DNA of 64,000 nt from the NCBI GenBank assembly GCA_946811695.1, contig OX328123.1, positions 153,736,016 through 153,800,015 on the forward strand. The letters are read 5' to 3'. The notes below the pieces were generated by a model. It had not been told where the DNA came from and made no database searches. It saw nothing but the letters and a program-made list of their open reading frames with translations. Position numbers and translations under genes: made by a program. Origin of the DNA: Gonocerus acuteangulatus (taxonomy: Eukaryota; Arthropoda; Insecta; Hemiptera; Coreidae). Positions 44,100-55,844 of this stretch are shown here, piece after piece; the stretch's first letter is position 1; each line of letters starts with the position of its first letter.

Positions 44100-44700
44100 G
44101 TAATCATTAAAAATAAACTTGGGAACCGAAAGGGTACAACATCTCAATAGATTGAATATAATACTTTCATTAGTCAATGCTCTAATTTCCTTTAGAAGAC
44201 GGTTGCCAATAAATCAATAATTAAGAAGAAGAAGAAAATCTTTATTAGTAGTAAATAAATAAAGAATGCTGCCCAAATAATTTGGGTTGATTTATACACA
44301 GCCTGCTAATTATTCTTTCGAATATTCATTTGATTTGTTTTAGGATGTTTGTTTTTAACTAACTAAAGCATTAGTTAAAATCAAAAGGGCTTGTAGAATA
44401 ATTATAAATTATTCAATTGGGGCTGTATAAGCCAAGCTAATTAAAGGACCAATTTTCATTGTTTGCCTATTCAAGTTGTTGAGGCATAAGGGCAATACAT
44501 AAAGGGTGAATAAGGACGGAGGAAGCTAAAGGCGGCGCCGCCATTTTGGAAGGGGACCATCGATTTTCCAAATGCCCAACCTTTACTAAAAGATAATATC
44601 TCCAATTGAAAAGCTCATTACAATTCATTAGGTTATAATAAATCGATCGATTGAAGTATTTACTTATAGCATAGAGAAAACCCCGTTAAAAACTAAATTA
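44100..44700. other. Intronic DNA downstream of nested gene, one YY1/Pho-type site
   Basis: GCCGCCATTTTGG at 44537-44549 matches the YY1/Pho consensus within a small GC island. Otherwise A/T-rich. No AATAAA close to the nested gene's stop was evident. Confidence 0.3.
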
Positions 44701-44714
44701 ATAATGAAATCATA

Positions 44715-45884
44715 CTATATTGTTCTAAAGAAAATAAATATTGAAGTTGGACATGCCTGTTTAGCGATGGCTATGATATCCCTGAGAACAAGGAGATAAG
44801 AAGGTTCTATGGGCTCCGATTCCATCCAGAGAAGTGCTTTACCTAGCAAAGCAGCAGCTTCGGCAGCATTAGGAACATCTGGTGTTTCTTCAGGGGGTTC
44901 GGTCTTGAGGGAACTACTAATAGGCTCACCATCCGATGCCCAAGCTCGAAGATTGGACTCGTCCGTCTCCAGGCCGGCTTCTTGACACATCCACTGCAAT
45001 TCGAGAATTAGGAGTCTGTCTTCTTCGTTCGGATTCGATGGAGATCTGCTGAAGACGTCGGGACGTACGTTCAACCAAGCTCTATGAAGTAGAGGAAATG
45101 CGTCCTTTAAGGTGTAGCCAGAAAGACCTTCGACGGAAATGCTATGGATCAAGAGTATTGCATAGCGGGTTCTAAGTTCAGACTTGACAAGGTCCAAGGA
45201 TCCATCGGACGGCTTTACTACTAGCTTCACTTTTCCATTCGCGGAAACACAATCTTCGACACGAGGTAGGTATTCGGAATCTTCGGTAACAAGGACAGCA
45301 CCGTTACTATTTAGAGCTAATGCTGCAGGGGCGAACTCTCTGTGAAACCACCATGCGAACAGATCAGGAGTAGGCCTTCCAACACCGCCACCGGCGTAAA
45401 CAACAGGTTGGCTCAGCATGTTGACGTGCTTCAAACAGTCCGGTCGCCATTCCTTTCCAGTAATAAGTAGTCTTGTTCTATGTCGACCTGAAAGATTGCC
45501 CGCTGCAAGTAGCCACACTCTATCTTGACCAGATCCAAGTCCCGGTAAACTAGCCCAGTCGAGTTCCAAGCAAAGGCAAGCATACGTCTGGTCCTGACTA
45601 TAACCTTCCTTGTCGAGTCCGAACCTTTTGGACCAACGAGATGCCCATTCTTCATTTATTGCTCTCAACTGCGCCGAATCCGCTCCAAGGCGCCTGGCAA
45701 ACAGGGACGCCTTTTTCGCCAATTCCTGGTTGTTAGGTCTCTCAGTCTTCCTGTTGAACCACCTATAGAGCGCTCTCTCTACGTCACACTCCCGGAAAGG
45801 ACGTCGCCGTCTCGCCCTGAGCTTCTCAACCTTCCCGGGAAGACGCCTTTTCCTCCGGCGTTTCCTCTCCTTCTCTGCTTCCAT
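44715..45884 (-). CDS. Domesticated pogo/Tigger-like transposase (CENP-B HTH + degraded DDE), single exon
   Basis: Encodes 389 residues from the ATG at 45884 (purine at -3, G at +4); the frame is open upstream to 45980 but has no earlier ATG. A basic patch with RKRR and RARRRR (about 5-30) precedes a CENP-B/Tc5-type helix-turn-helix, VERALYRWFNRKTE to EEWASRWSKRFGL (about 35-90). A DDE_1-like fold spans about 100-275: LLAAGNLSGRHRTRLLITGK, LKHVNML, LFAWWFHREF, then WLNVRPDVFSRS. Where active elements have LLLDNAPSH and PLDQG, this protein has VLVTEDSEYL and PSDGS, so the catalytic set is broken. An acidic Ser/Pro tail follows. Probably a nuclear DNA-binding protein. The long intact frame without terminal repeats argues for selection. 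It lies in the pangolin intron, same strand. It could instead be a recently dead transposon. Confidence 0.75.
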   Translation of the reverse strand: MEAEKERKRRRKRRLPGKVEKLRARRRRPFRECDVERALYRWFNRKTERPNNQELAKKASLFARRLGADSAQLRAINEEWASRWSKRFGLDKEGYSQDQTYACLCLELDWASLPGLGSGQDRVWLLAAGNLSGRHRTRLLITGKEWRPDCLKHVNMLSQPVVYAGGGVGRPTPDLFAWWFHREFAPAALALNSNGAVLVTEDSEYLPRVEDCVSANGKVKLVVKPSDGSLDLVKSELRTRYAILLIHSISVEGLSGYTLKDAFPLLHRAWLNVRPDVFSRSPSNPNEEDRLLILELQWMCQEAGLETDESNLRAWASDGEPISSSLKTEPPEETPDVPNAAEAAALLGKALLWMESEPIEPSYLLVLRDIIAIAKQACPTSIFIFFRTI

Positions 45885-45984
45885 CTCACTACGCGGAGCG
45901 CATCCGAACCGATGTTCACTCTCTAAAGACACCGGAGCAACTGAGTTGAAATATAAACTAGTCGGAGAGAGCCAGTTCAAAGTT

Positions 45985-46200
45985 TGGCGAGAGCGAGGGG
46001 AGAGTGGGGGAGAGGGAGCGTTTATAATGCTCTCTGTGTGTGGCGGCTTCCTCTTTGATGTTCTCCCGTCAAAGGGACTTCAAAGGCGAACAGATATGAG
46101 AGAGATAGGGCTCTGCTGGCTTTGATCTACAAAGCGAGGTCCCCTCTCCCGCTCGCCAAGTTAAGCGGATACCCCCCTCCCCGTCTCTAAGTGACGTAAC
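45985..46200 (-). promoter_or_regulatory. Candidate promoter of nested gene with clustered TCF-type motifs
   Basis: A GC-richer block upstream of the nested gene. CTTTGA cores occur at 46053-46060 (CTTTGATG), 46069-46076 (TCAAAGGG), 46079-46087 (TTCAAAGGC) and 46119-46127 (GCTTTGATC). A TATA-like TTATAAAC (minus strand) lies near 46022-46030. The assignment is inference from position and motif density. Confidence 0.4.
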
Positions 46201-47420
46201 AAACTTATATCATACAATCAAGTCCTTTGTGACAAAGGGAAAACAATTAAACGTGAATAACTTCCCCTTCTCTGGAAATCCTCTTCGGCAAGCTTTTTCC
46301 TTTTCACTCCATTCCTCCTTCCATCTTTCAATTTAATTTCTTTCCTTTCCCCCCAATTTGTATTACTATACATTTCTATTGAATGCGCGCGCAGAAAGGA
46401 ATATAGAATGTGAAAAGCATAACACAAGATAAAATTGATACGGAAGAATGAGAAAAGAACGGGGAATAGAGTCGCCTAGACATTCCACACTTATCTGTTT
46501 TGCGGGTCTAGTAGCTAAGGGGCAGCATTAAACAACTTGGAAATAATTATTTGTATATAAAAATAACTAGAATCTGTTATAAAAAGAAAAGTATACGATA
46601 TATTTAAGAAATATACGTAATAATGTGTCCAGAATTTTTTTTAAAATCAAACTAAGACTACTGTAATTTACACGAGAGAGAGAGAGATCATTATTTAATA
46701 GGACCACTGAGACGTGTGAATAGAGTGGGGTTTGGAGAGGGTCCTGACGGAAGAGAATGAGGAGAAAATGAAGAGGACGAACCCTTTATCCGGAGAGGAA
46801 TTTAATTTTTGATCCTGATAAGTAGGTGAAGAAAGAGGAGTGCCGAGATGGAGTGGGATGGTATGAAGTAGAGGGGATGAGAGGCTAAAGATTGGCTGAA
46901 GGACTGCCAATGAGAAGCGACGAGAGAGAAGCGCATGCACCCTCTCCCCACCACTAGCAGTCTTTAGGGGGAGGGAGGGTTGGACTTACAGCCTAAGAAA
47001 ACTAGCTGGAATAAAACTAACCAGAATAAAACTAAAATAATTCAATCTTCATACTTGTGTAGCAATCTACGATTATAATAGAGAATACTAGACATTCATA
47101 AACCATCTTTACAGGCTCCGCTAGCTACACTTCAGAAATGGACTTTCTACGAAGGAAAATTACCCTATTAACCCATAGGAAGGTTTTAAATTAGTTAAAT
47201 TCCAAAAATAGTCTAATGAATCAGCTAATTGCCCCTAAAAGATAAGATTAGAAGGAAGAATAAACTAATAGAATCTAACCGCTTAATGACCAAAGTATAT
47301 TAGCAATTATGCAAAAAATGCCAGATTTGTTTTGTACAATTATTATAACCTCTAGGTATAGGTCAATAGCCTACCTATGTAAGGCACAAAAAAAAAACAA
47401 TTTAAGGCAACAATAAAAAA
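46200..47420. other. Intronic DNA, partly purine/pyrimidine skewed
   Basis: 46240-46420 is pyrimidine-rich and 46670-46960 purine-rich with (GA)n near 46675. No gene recognised. Confidence 0.4.
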
Positions 47421-47427
47421 TATATTT

Positions 47428-48180
47428 GAATCGATCCATGCAAAAATAGTCCATAATCAGTAGTTTTAAGAAAACGAGAAAAAACTGTCTACACCCTTCA
47501 TTTGATTTATTATTGAGCTATTTTTTTTTTTTTTTGTCTGAGTACCCCATATTGACAAAAGTTATATATGAAACATTGGTTATTACTAGCATATGCATTA
47601 TGTTATTAAAATGTAATAATAGTGTTTGGATTGAAGCTCTTCTTGCATGGAACAGCCTAAGGAGTACTTCCTTGCAAAATATAAGGTCTAATATAATGTA
47701 AAACACATTGTAGGATATATTGAGTAACAGTTTATTATCAATGGTACAATAAGTAAGAAATATTTGTATGATATAAAGTTCATACAATGAGTAATGCTTA
47801 ATCGTCTTGAACTTCTTCATCTATGTTTATAGTTGTTGGCCAACCCAATATTTCACAGTCAAAATTCTTGTGCTCTTCTGAAACGTATGGCATCAACTTC
47901 TTAATGACTTCAATTTTTTTCTGCTTAATGGGGACCTTTCCTCCTGGGTAGGCAGGATTGGGAGGGAACACTAGAGCCTCAAGACCTTGGCGTAAACGAA
48001 AGGTATATGCTACAATGCCGTTAATGAATTTTTTTGTTACATGTTTTTCTATGGCAACAATGCATTGGACTAAAGTACTCTTAACATAGAAATGTGTAGT
48101 GACCGTCAGAGACAACGAATCCATCACTAACTCATATTTGGAAAAAAATTGACTGAAGCTCTTTTTGCATGGATCGATTC
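47428..48180. mobile_element. 753-bp element with 19-bp exact inverted ends
   Basis: GAATCGATCCATGCAAAAA at 47428-47446 is the exact reverse complement of 48162-48180. It encloses a 109-codon minus-strand ORF. GAAGCTCTTCTTGCATGGA-like text at 47633 repeats the right sub-terminal region. Class not identified. Confidence 0.6.
47798..48127 (-). CDS. Unrecognised ORF (109 aa) within the 47428-48180 element
   Basis: I do not recognise a domain. The protein is not low-complexity: it has a mixed hydrophobic N-terminal half and a Lys-rich stretch IKQKKIEVIKKLMPYVSEEH near residue 70-90, then an acidic end NIDEEVQDD. Its placement inside inverted ends suggests a fragment of a transposon protein. Intact over 109 codons; could be chance. 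Confidence 0.35.
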   Translation of the reverse strand: MMDSLSLTVTTHFYVKSTLVQCIVAIEKHVTKKFINGIVAYTFRLRQGLEALVFPPNPAYPGGKVPIKQKKIEVIKKLMPYVSEEHKNFDCEILGWPTTINIDEEVQDD

Positions 48181-48184
48181 ATTT

Positions 48185-49095
48185 ATTATGGTCAATAAGA
48201 TTATCCGAGTAAAATTGGGCATCGATGAAGCAGTAAAAAAAATGAACGATCCAGTCGGAAGTTACAAAACACTGTATCATAGGTAATAATAGTTTAAAAC
48301 AATTAGATACATTTTCATTAGCGCCCGTGTTAACTCTTTCATGGGAAAACCGTAACCGTATCTACATACGAAATAGTAGTCGTTGAACAGCCAATCATGG
48401 TGAAGCTGTGATCTACAGAATTAACGGGAAATACTGCATTCATCATTCATGTGGCTTTAAGCTAGATTTGACCAGTCGAATATAAGTTTTAAATTCGCCG
48501 AGTTGTTAAAATGGCCTAATATCTCAGCTGTGTTCATCTATGAGATGAGATAAGAAGGAAGAATATATTATCCCCCTCCCCCCCAAAAAAATAACGTTGA
48601 AAAAAAAAGAGGCTAAGTTCCAGGCCCCTTCCAAAAACATTATGCCTAAGAAAGTTGTGATATCATAGTATTGGGCCAAGTTTTAGGTTCTTAATACCTT
48701 GTCAAGAACCTAATAATACCCTCTCACTTATTTGTGCAATTCCAACTTAGCCATTTTTCGTTCGCCGTCGATCTTTGGATTGAGGGGCATGATTCAGGGA
48801 CGTGAACTATGTTTTATTATTATATCTGCTTTTTGTCTTAATAGGAAGTGGCCCCGAGATCTATTAAGGTAGTGAAGTGTCGTGGAGTGATAAAATATTT
48901 TCTCTCCTCATGATATCACAGCCCAGGTCATCCTAGAATCCTTCCTAACAAGGAAGGCATTCGGCTGACAACTGAGGCGTCGTCAAGTAACCAGTGCCAA
49001 AATTGCATAATACAATTGAAATTGTAGATTGTAATATTGTTAAATAAACAAATATATAACATCTATTTTATATCGTGTCGGTGGGTTGAGGTTGA
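48185..49095. other. Intronic DNA, no gene
   Basis: 48900-49000 has balanced composition (CAGCCCAGGTCATCC, CTTCCTAACAAGGAAGG) and may be an old SINE-like repeat; no copy elsewhere here. Confidence 0.35.
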
Positions 49096-49099
49096 GTTT

Positions 49100-49568
49100 T
49101 CTATTCGCAAAAAATCGTAACGGATACGTTTCTGCATCAGGCATTCCCGTACACTTTTAAAAACTAATAGGACGTAGGAAATCTTCTTGAAGTACGAATG
49201 TAACCATTTTCGAGAAAAGTGGAACTTACTAGGTTTTTCTTAGCATTTTCGAAAATGTCCTAAAAAAAAAAAAACTTCGAAATCGGTCGGGATCAATGCA
49301 TCAATTCGAAAGATTATTAAATTTCTTAAATGATGAATCCATTAAGAATTTCGATATTGATCCTATTCGGAAAAATCTACCCTTAAATGGAGAAATTTAC
49401 GCCGCCTTGCTTTGATATATCATTTCATGTTTTTAATTGTGTTTGCATTTTTCACAAATGATTAAGATAAAAGATTAAACTGTTTCTGTCCTAAGCTTCC
49501 CAAATGACATTACTGATAACAACGGAAACGAGCTAAGATGACGCAGTTCCTGCGAGTCGAAATTTTAA
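49100..49568 (-). mobile_element. HINE-like family 2, 5' part
   Basis: Ends with GAAACGAGCTAAGATGACGC, AGTTCCTGCGAGTCG (49521-49561), the reverse of the family-2 start; the interior has GGTCGGGATCAATGCATC-type text. Confidence 0.5.
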
Positions 49569-50018
49569 AGAATGTAATTAGCGGGATGTAACCGTATATA
49601 GTGCACGAGAAGGCCTACAGTACTGGATAAAAGGGGAAACAAGTAATTGAGTAATTTCATTTTCCAACCCCCTACAGAGAATGTTAATTGAAAGCACAAA
49701 AATATTTCATTATGACGAATAAAATAAAATTAAATCATTTTTATGACTGGAAGCAAACAACTGTTTCCAGGAGCTGACGGGTGCAAAGGGAAAATAAAGT
49801 GTTGTGGTGTTATTTAATTTATAAATTAAATTGAAACGATTTAGCACAACCGAAAAAAAAAAAAACAAAAAACAAATTTCAATAATTAATCTCGACATAT
49901 AAAAGATCAAAAATGAATCCATGATTACACATGAAACTTCAACAATTCCGCTTTTTGTTTAATATATAAAGCAATAATTATACACACACCATGAAGTAAT
50001 AATGAAGCCCCATCACGG

Positions 50019-50021
<3 letters not shown>

Positions 50022-50117
<96 letters not shown>

Positions 50118-50118
50118 C

Positions 50119-50175
<57 letters not shown>
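50022..50175. repeat. Interrupted (AT)n microsatellite
   Basis: About 150 bp of TATA repeats with regular single C interruptions (ATATACATATA). Another (AT)n lies at 50458-50504. Confidence 0.95.
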
Positions 50176-50184
<9 letters not shown>

Positions 50185-50453
50185 ATAAAAGTTCCTTCAT
50201 TCTCATCCTTATATCCAATCCAATAAGTCTGTTAACACGATGCGGCCTCGATGTTTTTTTTTTTACCAAACGTCCGTGGGGGGGAGGGAGATTTTCTGAG
50301 GGACTAAATTATTAATTTGTACGGACCGTTCATTAGTTTTATTTCGTTACAACGGAACTCGGAGAATATCATGTCAAAGTAAGAAGAAAAATGTTTTGTA
50401 AATAAAAAATATCAAAATTTGTCCCTTAGAACTTTGATGATAATTAAATAAAA

Positions 50454-50508
<55 letters not shown>

Positions 50509-50862
50509 GGGAACTTTCGATATGGAATACATGATTATTTTGATGGCATCGCTTGATTATATATTGGTATTTTTTTATTACACTGCTCATCAATATTCTT
50601 TACGTGCTGTTTTATTCTACTCTTTAATAATTGCACAGATCCTCCAATAAATACTTTATTACAATTTATTTAATTTATGTTGTACTTGGTCATAGTTTGA
50701 TTTTTTTTTTTTTTATCGCGGGGAAAATTATAATTCCATAACTCATATATGTGACTTTTCCAACATTCTTGGATATATTACTCTCATGCTAAAACACCTA
50801 CCGTACAAACAAACAAACGTAGAAATAACAAGGCTAAACCACCAAGACTGGACAAATAGAAC

Positions 50863-51475
50863 ATGGTACATTATAACAATATTATGGTAAAATTCTTCGT
50901 CACAACTGACAGAAAAGAAACTCCGTTGTACCAAAAATACAGTAAAAGAATGGTCATCCAGTTCCCGTGGAAACCGAAGAGAAGAAGTGGTTTTGACCCG
51001 CTTAAGGATCGGTCATTCTCGACTCACTCACAGTTACTTAATGACGAGACAAGAACAATGTGAAATATGTAACACTGCCCTTACGATAAAACACTTACTC
51101 ACAGAATGCATGAGACGACGTCACCTGAACTTACCCTACAACGTATGCGAGTTGTTAAGTGAAGATAGCCAACACATAGACTCTATACTACATTACCTAC
51201 ACAACAATGGATTGTACCAACTCATTTGAACGCAGCTTAATATTTCGTTACCATAGTGTCCTATAGAGACATGAATATCCCACCGTAGGCAGATAATTCA
51301 TCTATCTTCTGATCCATACTGATTTTCCTAGGATGCAAATGCAACAAGACTGATATACAAACATAATGTAAATATACTCAAAATACTGTAACATCATGTA
51401 ATCTAATATTATATATGGTGTAAAAAAATGTATATGTATCTATTTTCGATGTAGAATCACCAATAAAAAAAAAAA
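50863..51475 (+). pseudogene. LINE ORF2 C-terminal fragment with 3' UTR and A tail
   Basis: In one frame QKYSKRMVIQFPWKPKRR (to about 50985), in the next LTRLRIGHSRLTHSYLMTRQ, EQCEICNTALTIKHLLTEC and DSILHYLHNNGLYQLI to the stop at 51227-51229. This is the classic tail of Jockey/R1-like LINE polyproteins. One frameshift near 50985 separates the pieces. The 3' UTR ends in an A run at 51464-51475. 5' truncated. Confidence 0.8.
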
Positions 51476-51479
51476 ATGG

Positions 51480-52180
51480 TCCAGATCGGTGACCCCATCG
51501 CTGTATACTCCCCTTGTCAGACAACCGTTTCTTTTTATTATGTTACCATTTTTATAATGTTCCATATACGGCATGTATTTCATTTTATTTCAAGTAATAA
51601 TTACAATTACAGGGAGTCTGGGTATGTTATTTAAAAATTTACAAAATGCTGACAAATAAAATTAAATGCAAAATAAACAGTGGCTGCATGCAGCAAAAAA
51701 TAATCAAAACTTAGTGCTACAAAGAAAAAATAAATAAATAAAAGAGCAACAATAGTAATAATAACAAAGAAATCCTCACTTTATAAACATACATGCTGTG
51801 TGAGAGTAACTATACTACAGTAATAAAATAAACAAACTCGAGCATAGAATGTCATCATTATTCGAAATGAAGGCTCGATGAAATTATTCATAAATTATGA
51901 AGGCTCGTATCTTCATTGGTTCCGTGATGAAGTAGAAGAGACTGCTACATGTGTTGGTGGTGATGCTGGTGAAGAATTGCTGTAATGCTACTTCATCTCT
52001 CCCTGGTCGAAGGTAGTTCTTGATGAAGTGATTTCGAGGACTGCTCTACGTGGGGCATTTCATTTTATTTATCTATTATAAGATTTAGATCACTTTACGA
52101 CTTAAGCTGTCAAGCATTTACTCTTACGCAACCAGCTTCTTGTATGTTGTACTCTATTTGTTTAGTCTGTTTTTTTGGGG
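51480..52180. other. Intronic DNA, no gene
   Basis: A/T-rich; 51900-52060 has some GAAGTAGAAGAGACTGCTAC-type unique sequence without coding signal. Confidence 0.4.
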
Positions 52181-52194
52181 CACGTAGTTTTAGC

Positions 52195-52375
52195 ATAAAT
52201 ATGCTTTAGAGATGACTGAACTGAAAAAAAGATACAAAAAAGTGTCCGCTGGCGTTCCCGCTTGCGCGGTGACCATGTACGAAAAACAAGACTGTATGTT
52301 AAACATTACACAGGATTGTCGGGTGGACCTAAAGCATATTGATGTTCCTGAATTTGAGCAGCAGGGTTTGAACGA
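52195..52375 (-). repeat. Reversed copy of the 22580 repeat
   Basis: Shares AGCATAAATATGCTTTAG, AAAAGTGTCCGCTGGCGTTC, CATGTACGAAAAA and GTCGGGTGGACCTAAAGCAT with 22575-22840 in reverse. Its NRF-1-type site has decayed to CGCTTGCGCGG. Confidence 0.7.
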
Positions 52376-52519
52376 AATATTTGTGTAATTTAAGCAATTG
52401 TATGTTAAAAAAAAAGTAAAAAAATATATGTCCACAGACTCTATCTTAAAGGGCATTTCCCCAAAAGAAAGGACCAATAAATAAATAATAATATTTTCAG
52501 AAGTTCTGAAAATTTTTAT

Positions 52520-52960
52520 TTCTCGACTTAAAAGTGCGGGAGGACTTTAGGACCTGCTTCACTGCGTTTAGCGGATTTCAGACCTCGATTCCCCTCTTCC
52601 ATCCGATTTTCGTTTTTTTTTATTCTTCTTTTTTTTTTGCTGACAATGCCGAAATCAATAGGCCGAACGGGGTCCCCTTTCCCCGGCGTTTACACGACAG
52701 GAGGGTGGGCGTGTGGGCTCGACGAAGCGGATTTCATTTAAAAGAAATTACAGACGAGAGGAGCAGGGGGGGGGAAGACATGTGTAAGGGGATTGGGGAA
52801 GACTCATCAGCGCCATATTGGATTATACGGACGTGAGAGGATGAGGCTAATGGGATTCGCTCATTTGGGCGCTGATTGAGAGGGCAGAAAGGAAGAGAGG
52901 GACGGGGAAAGGTTTGGCTTTCCCTACCGCTAAGTCCTGCTGTGCAACATGCGGCATTTT
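52520..52960. other. Unique GC-richer block, candidate intronic regulatory DNA
   Basis: Balanced composition with ATCAGCGCCATATTGGATTA and CTCATTTGGGCGCTGATTGA, the latter holding a partial complement of the former. No ORF with a domain. Confidence 0.3.
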
Positions 52961-53607
52961 CAGAAGCAGTTAGTCATAATCATAAATAGACTAAGTCAGC
53001 TGGAATAGGCTTCTAAAAAATAGGCAAGTAACCGAATCAGTAAAATTTTCAAATTAATGGAAAAATTAATATAAACAAAAGCTGTATACAGCATACATGT
53101 CATATTCTTAGATCTGAATAACTCCCCAACAGCAAAAACACATGATAATTTGTAGTAAATATTAGGGTTCATTGCAGGATTTTCAAAACATTTACACAAT
53201 CTGCCTAGACCAAGTCCATGTTATACAGTTTCAGGAAATGAGTATTATGGGTATTAATTGCACAGATTTATAAATCCTATTGACCAATATAAGCCTTAAA
53301 AAGAATTGAACTTAAACACTGATCTAAATTTTAAATATCACAGACATTATTTAAGTATATTCTTGTTCATAAAGTAGTTACAACTTTGTCTTGGCTTCTT
53401 GTGGCCTGATAACAAATAAGACTGACTTCCAGATGTTTAGCAAGAACTGCTACAAGTAGCAAAATAATGAAGTAAGGACTTAGTCTCCTGAAGCACTGTA
53501 AAGGGCCATTTTATACTTTTTAACGCCATTACATCATAAAATGTCAAAAATAGACTTGGTCTAGTTGTGCTCTGAACCCACATAGAGAACAGAATAAAAC
53601 AAAATAA

Positions 53608-53760
53608 AAATGAAAAAAGTCCGACTCGCAGGAACTGTGTCATCTTAGCTCGTTTCCCTTGTTATCCATAGTTTCATTTGTAAAGCTAAGAATACATACA
53701 GATAGTCTTAAACATTCATTACAAAAGTAAACATACAAAATGAAATAATAAAGCGAAAAA
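53608..53760 (+). mobile_element. HINE-like family 2, 5' fragment
   Basis: AAAAGTCCGACTCGCAGGAA, CTGTGTCATCTTAGCTCG is the family-2 start, followed by about 100 bp. Confidence 0.6.
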
Positions 53761-53785
53761 ATACTTATATTAGGCGCCACAACAG

Positions 53786-54310
53786 AAAACTGACTGTATC
53801 CTAAGCGGGTATTTAACCATCGATTTCTCCGTTTCAGATCAAAATCGCATCAGTCTTTAGAAAACTGACTGTATCCTAAGCGGGTATTTAACCATCGATT
53901 TCTCCGTTTCAGATCAAATTCGCATCAGTCTTTAGAAAACTGACTGTATCCTAAGCGGGTATTTAATCATCGATTTCTCCGTTTCAGATCATATTCGCAT
54001 CAGTCTTTAGAAAACTGACTGTATCCTAAGCGGGTATTTAACCATCGATTTCTCCGTTTCAGATCAAATTCGCATCAGTCTTTAGAAAACTGACTGTATC
54101 CTAAGCGGGTATTTAACCATCGATTTCTCCGTTTCAGATCATATTCGCATCAGTCTTTAAAAAACTGACTGTATCCTAAGCGGGTATTTAACCATCGATT
54201 TCTCCGTTTCAGATCATATTCGCATCAGTCTTTAGAAAACTGACTGTATCCTAAGCGGGTATTTAACCATCGATTTCTCCGTTTCAGATCAAATTCGCAT
54301 CAGTCTTTAG
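53786..54310. repeat. 75-bp tandem array, exactly 7 copies
   Basis: The unit starts AAAACTGACTGTATCCTAAG and ends GCATCAGTCTTTAG; starts fall at 53786, 53861, 53936, 54011, 54086, 54161 and 54236. Copies differ at one or two bases only. Confidence 0.97.
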
Positions 54311-54522
54311 AAAAATTAATTACATTTTGAAAAGATGATTTATATTTCCTAGGACTTCCGAGATTCGAATTAGGATATAAGAATACAATCCGAAATTCCA
54401 AGAAAAATTCGCATCAGTCTTTAGAAAAATTAATTACATTTTGAATAGATGATTTATATTTACTAGGACTTGCGAGATTCGAATTAGGATATAAGAATAC
54501 AATCCGAAATTCCAAGAAAAAT
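54291..54522. repeat. 114-bp direct duplication joined to the 75-bp array
   Basis: The end of the last 75-bp unit (ATTCGCATCAGTCTTTAG) is also the start of a 114-bp unit that occurs twice, with ATTAATTACATTTTGAA and CAATCCGAAATTCCAAG. Confidence 0.9.
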
Positions 54523-54674
54523 TAACTTTTTATTTCCATGTTTCTCGCCAACGGTTATAAGTATGGCATTGAAAATTATTTAATTAGATTCCCCAAGTTC
54601 AATAAAAACGGAAGCGTTATGCTTTTTGTCATCCAGAAAACCATGTGAGTCTGCCGGTTAACAAACTTGACCTT

Positions 54675-54679
<5 letters not shown>

Positions 54680-54748
<69 letters not shown>

Positions 54749-54790
54749 TTAAATACTAGCTGTGCCCGCGAGTTAACTTACCCGTGTGGA
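54680..54790. repeat. (AC)(AT)n tract and ACTAGCTGTGCCCGCG repeat edge
   Basis: (AT)n at 54686-54739, then at 54757 ACTAGCTGTGCCCGCGAG, a start motif frequent in arthropod transposons. Confidence 0.6.
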
Positions 54791-54989
54791 TAGTAACTTA
54801 GGGCAGCATTTTTTGGATATGTCTTTTGGTTTATTTGGAATTATAAAGACCGCCGTTGGGCATTAAAAAAAATTGACTTTTCTTCTCTACACGGCATAAG
54901 ATGTTTGGTCATCGGGAATCAGAGCATACAGACTGTTAGGATTGTTAAACGTTACAGAGCCACTAAACTGACCCTTAGGGATTGTTAAA

Positions 54990-55370
54990 CCCTAGTGTGT
55001 TTGGAGTGTTCCACGTTCATGATCACAACGAATCCCCAGATTCGTTTAAATATAACATACATTTCGGCTGATAGTGCCAAATTGGTAATTTGTGTGCGGA
55101 GTAAACTCCCCCCTTCCAATAAACTGATTTAGTTTATTTTTACAACACATTTTTCCAGTAGGACGTTCACACGAATACTGAGTTTCGTCGCAATAAAACA
55201 AAAATTGCGACCGATATGGGCAAATAATTACTTTGGGCCCAGAGTAACCCCCCCCCCGTCCAGATGAACCAATTTTCCTGGTTAACGAACTCAGGGGGAA
55301 TACTATATATCAAGTTCCGTGACGAAAAAACAAAAACTCTGGTGTTCATCGTGTTAACGATAGTTCATGA
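54990..55370 (+). mobile_element. HINE-like family 1, diverged copy
   Basis: GAGTAAACTCCCCCCTTCC, ACTGATTTAGTTTATTTTTA and AAGTTCCGTGACGAAAAAAC follow the order of family 1, with many substitutions. Ends before an AT tract. Confidence 0.6.
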
Positions 55371-55844
55371 AATGTTCGACGTGATTTTTTACATTAGCAT
55401 AACTTTTCTATTTATGAACCGATAGACATGAAACAAACATTAAATGTTAAGTTGAAGCTTACCAGAGTATATTAGTTAAAACCACATCTAAATCGAATAA
55501 GCCGTGTCTAAGATTAGCGCGCACAGAAAAACAGATACAAATTTTAAAAATCATTTTTTTGGGTACTATTTCGTTGTTAAAAGTCCCCAATAATATTTTT
55601 TCCATATATCTTCCACGTACAGAGAGCGATCCGTTACTATTTTATTATATACACACACAAATTTGAAAAATTGTCGGGATGCTGAAAAACGAAATTGTCT
55701 AGTCGGCAATTCCGCATTGCGTCATGAGGTCATAAGTGGGTTACTTTTTATGAAGGGAGAGAGATATTACGAATTTTCTTATTCTTCTTGTTAAATATCC
55801 TTATTTCTTACAAAATTGTTTAATATTAGACTATTGGTTCATAA

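Noticed and set aside
45885..45980. Extra 32 N-terminal residues of the nested gene
   Set aside because: The frame is open but begins with TTG, not ATG; the first ATG with a good context is at 45884.
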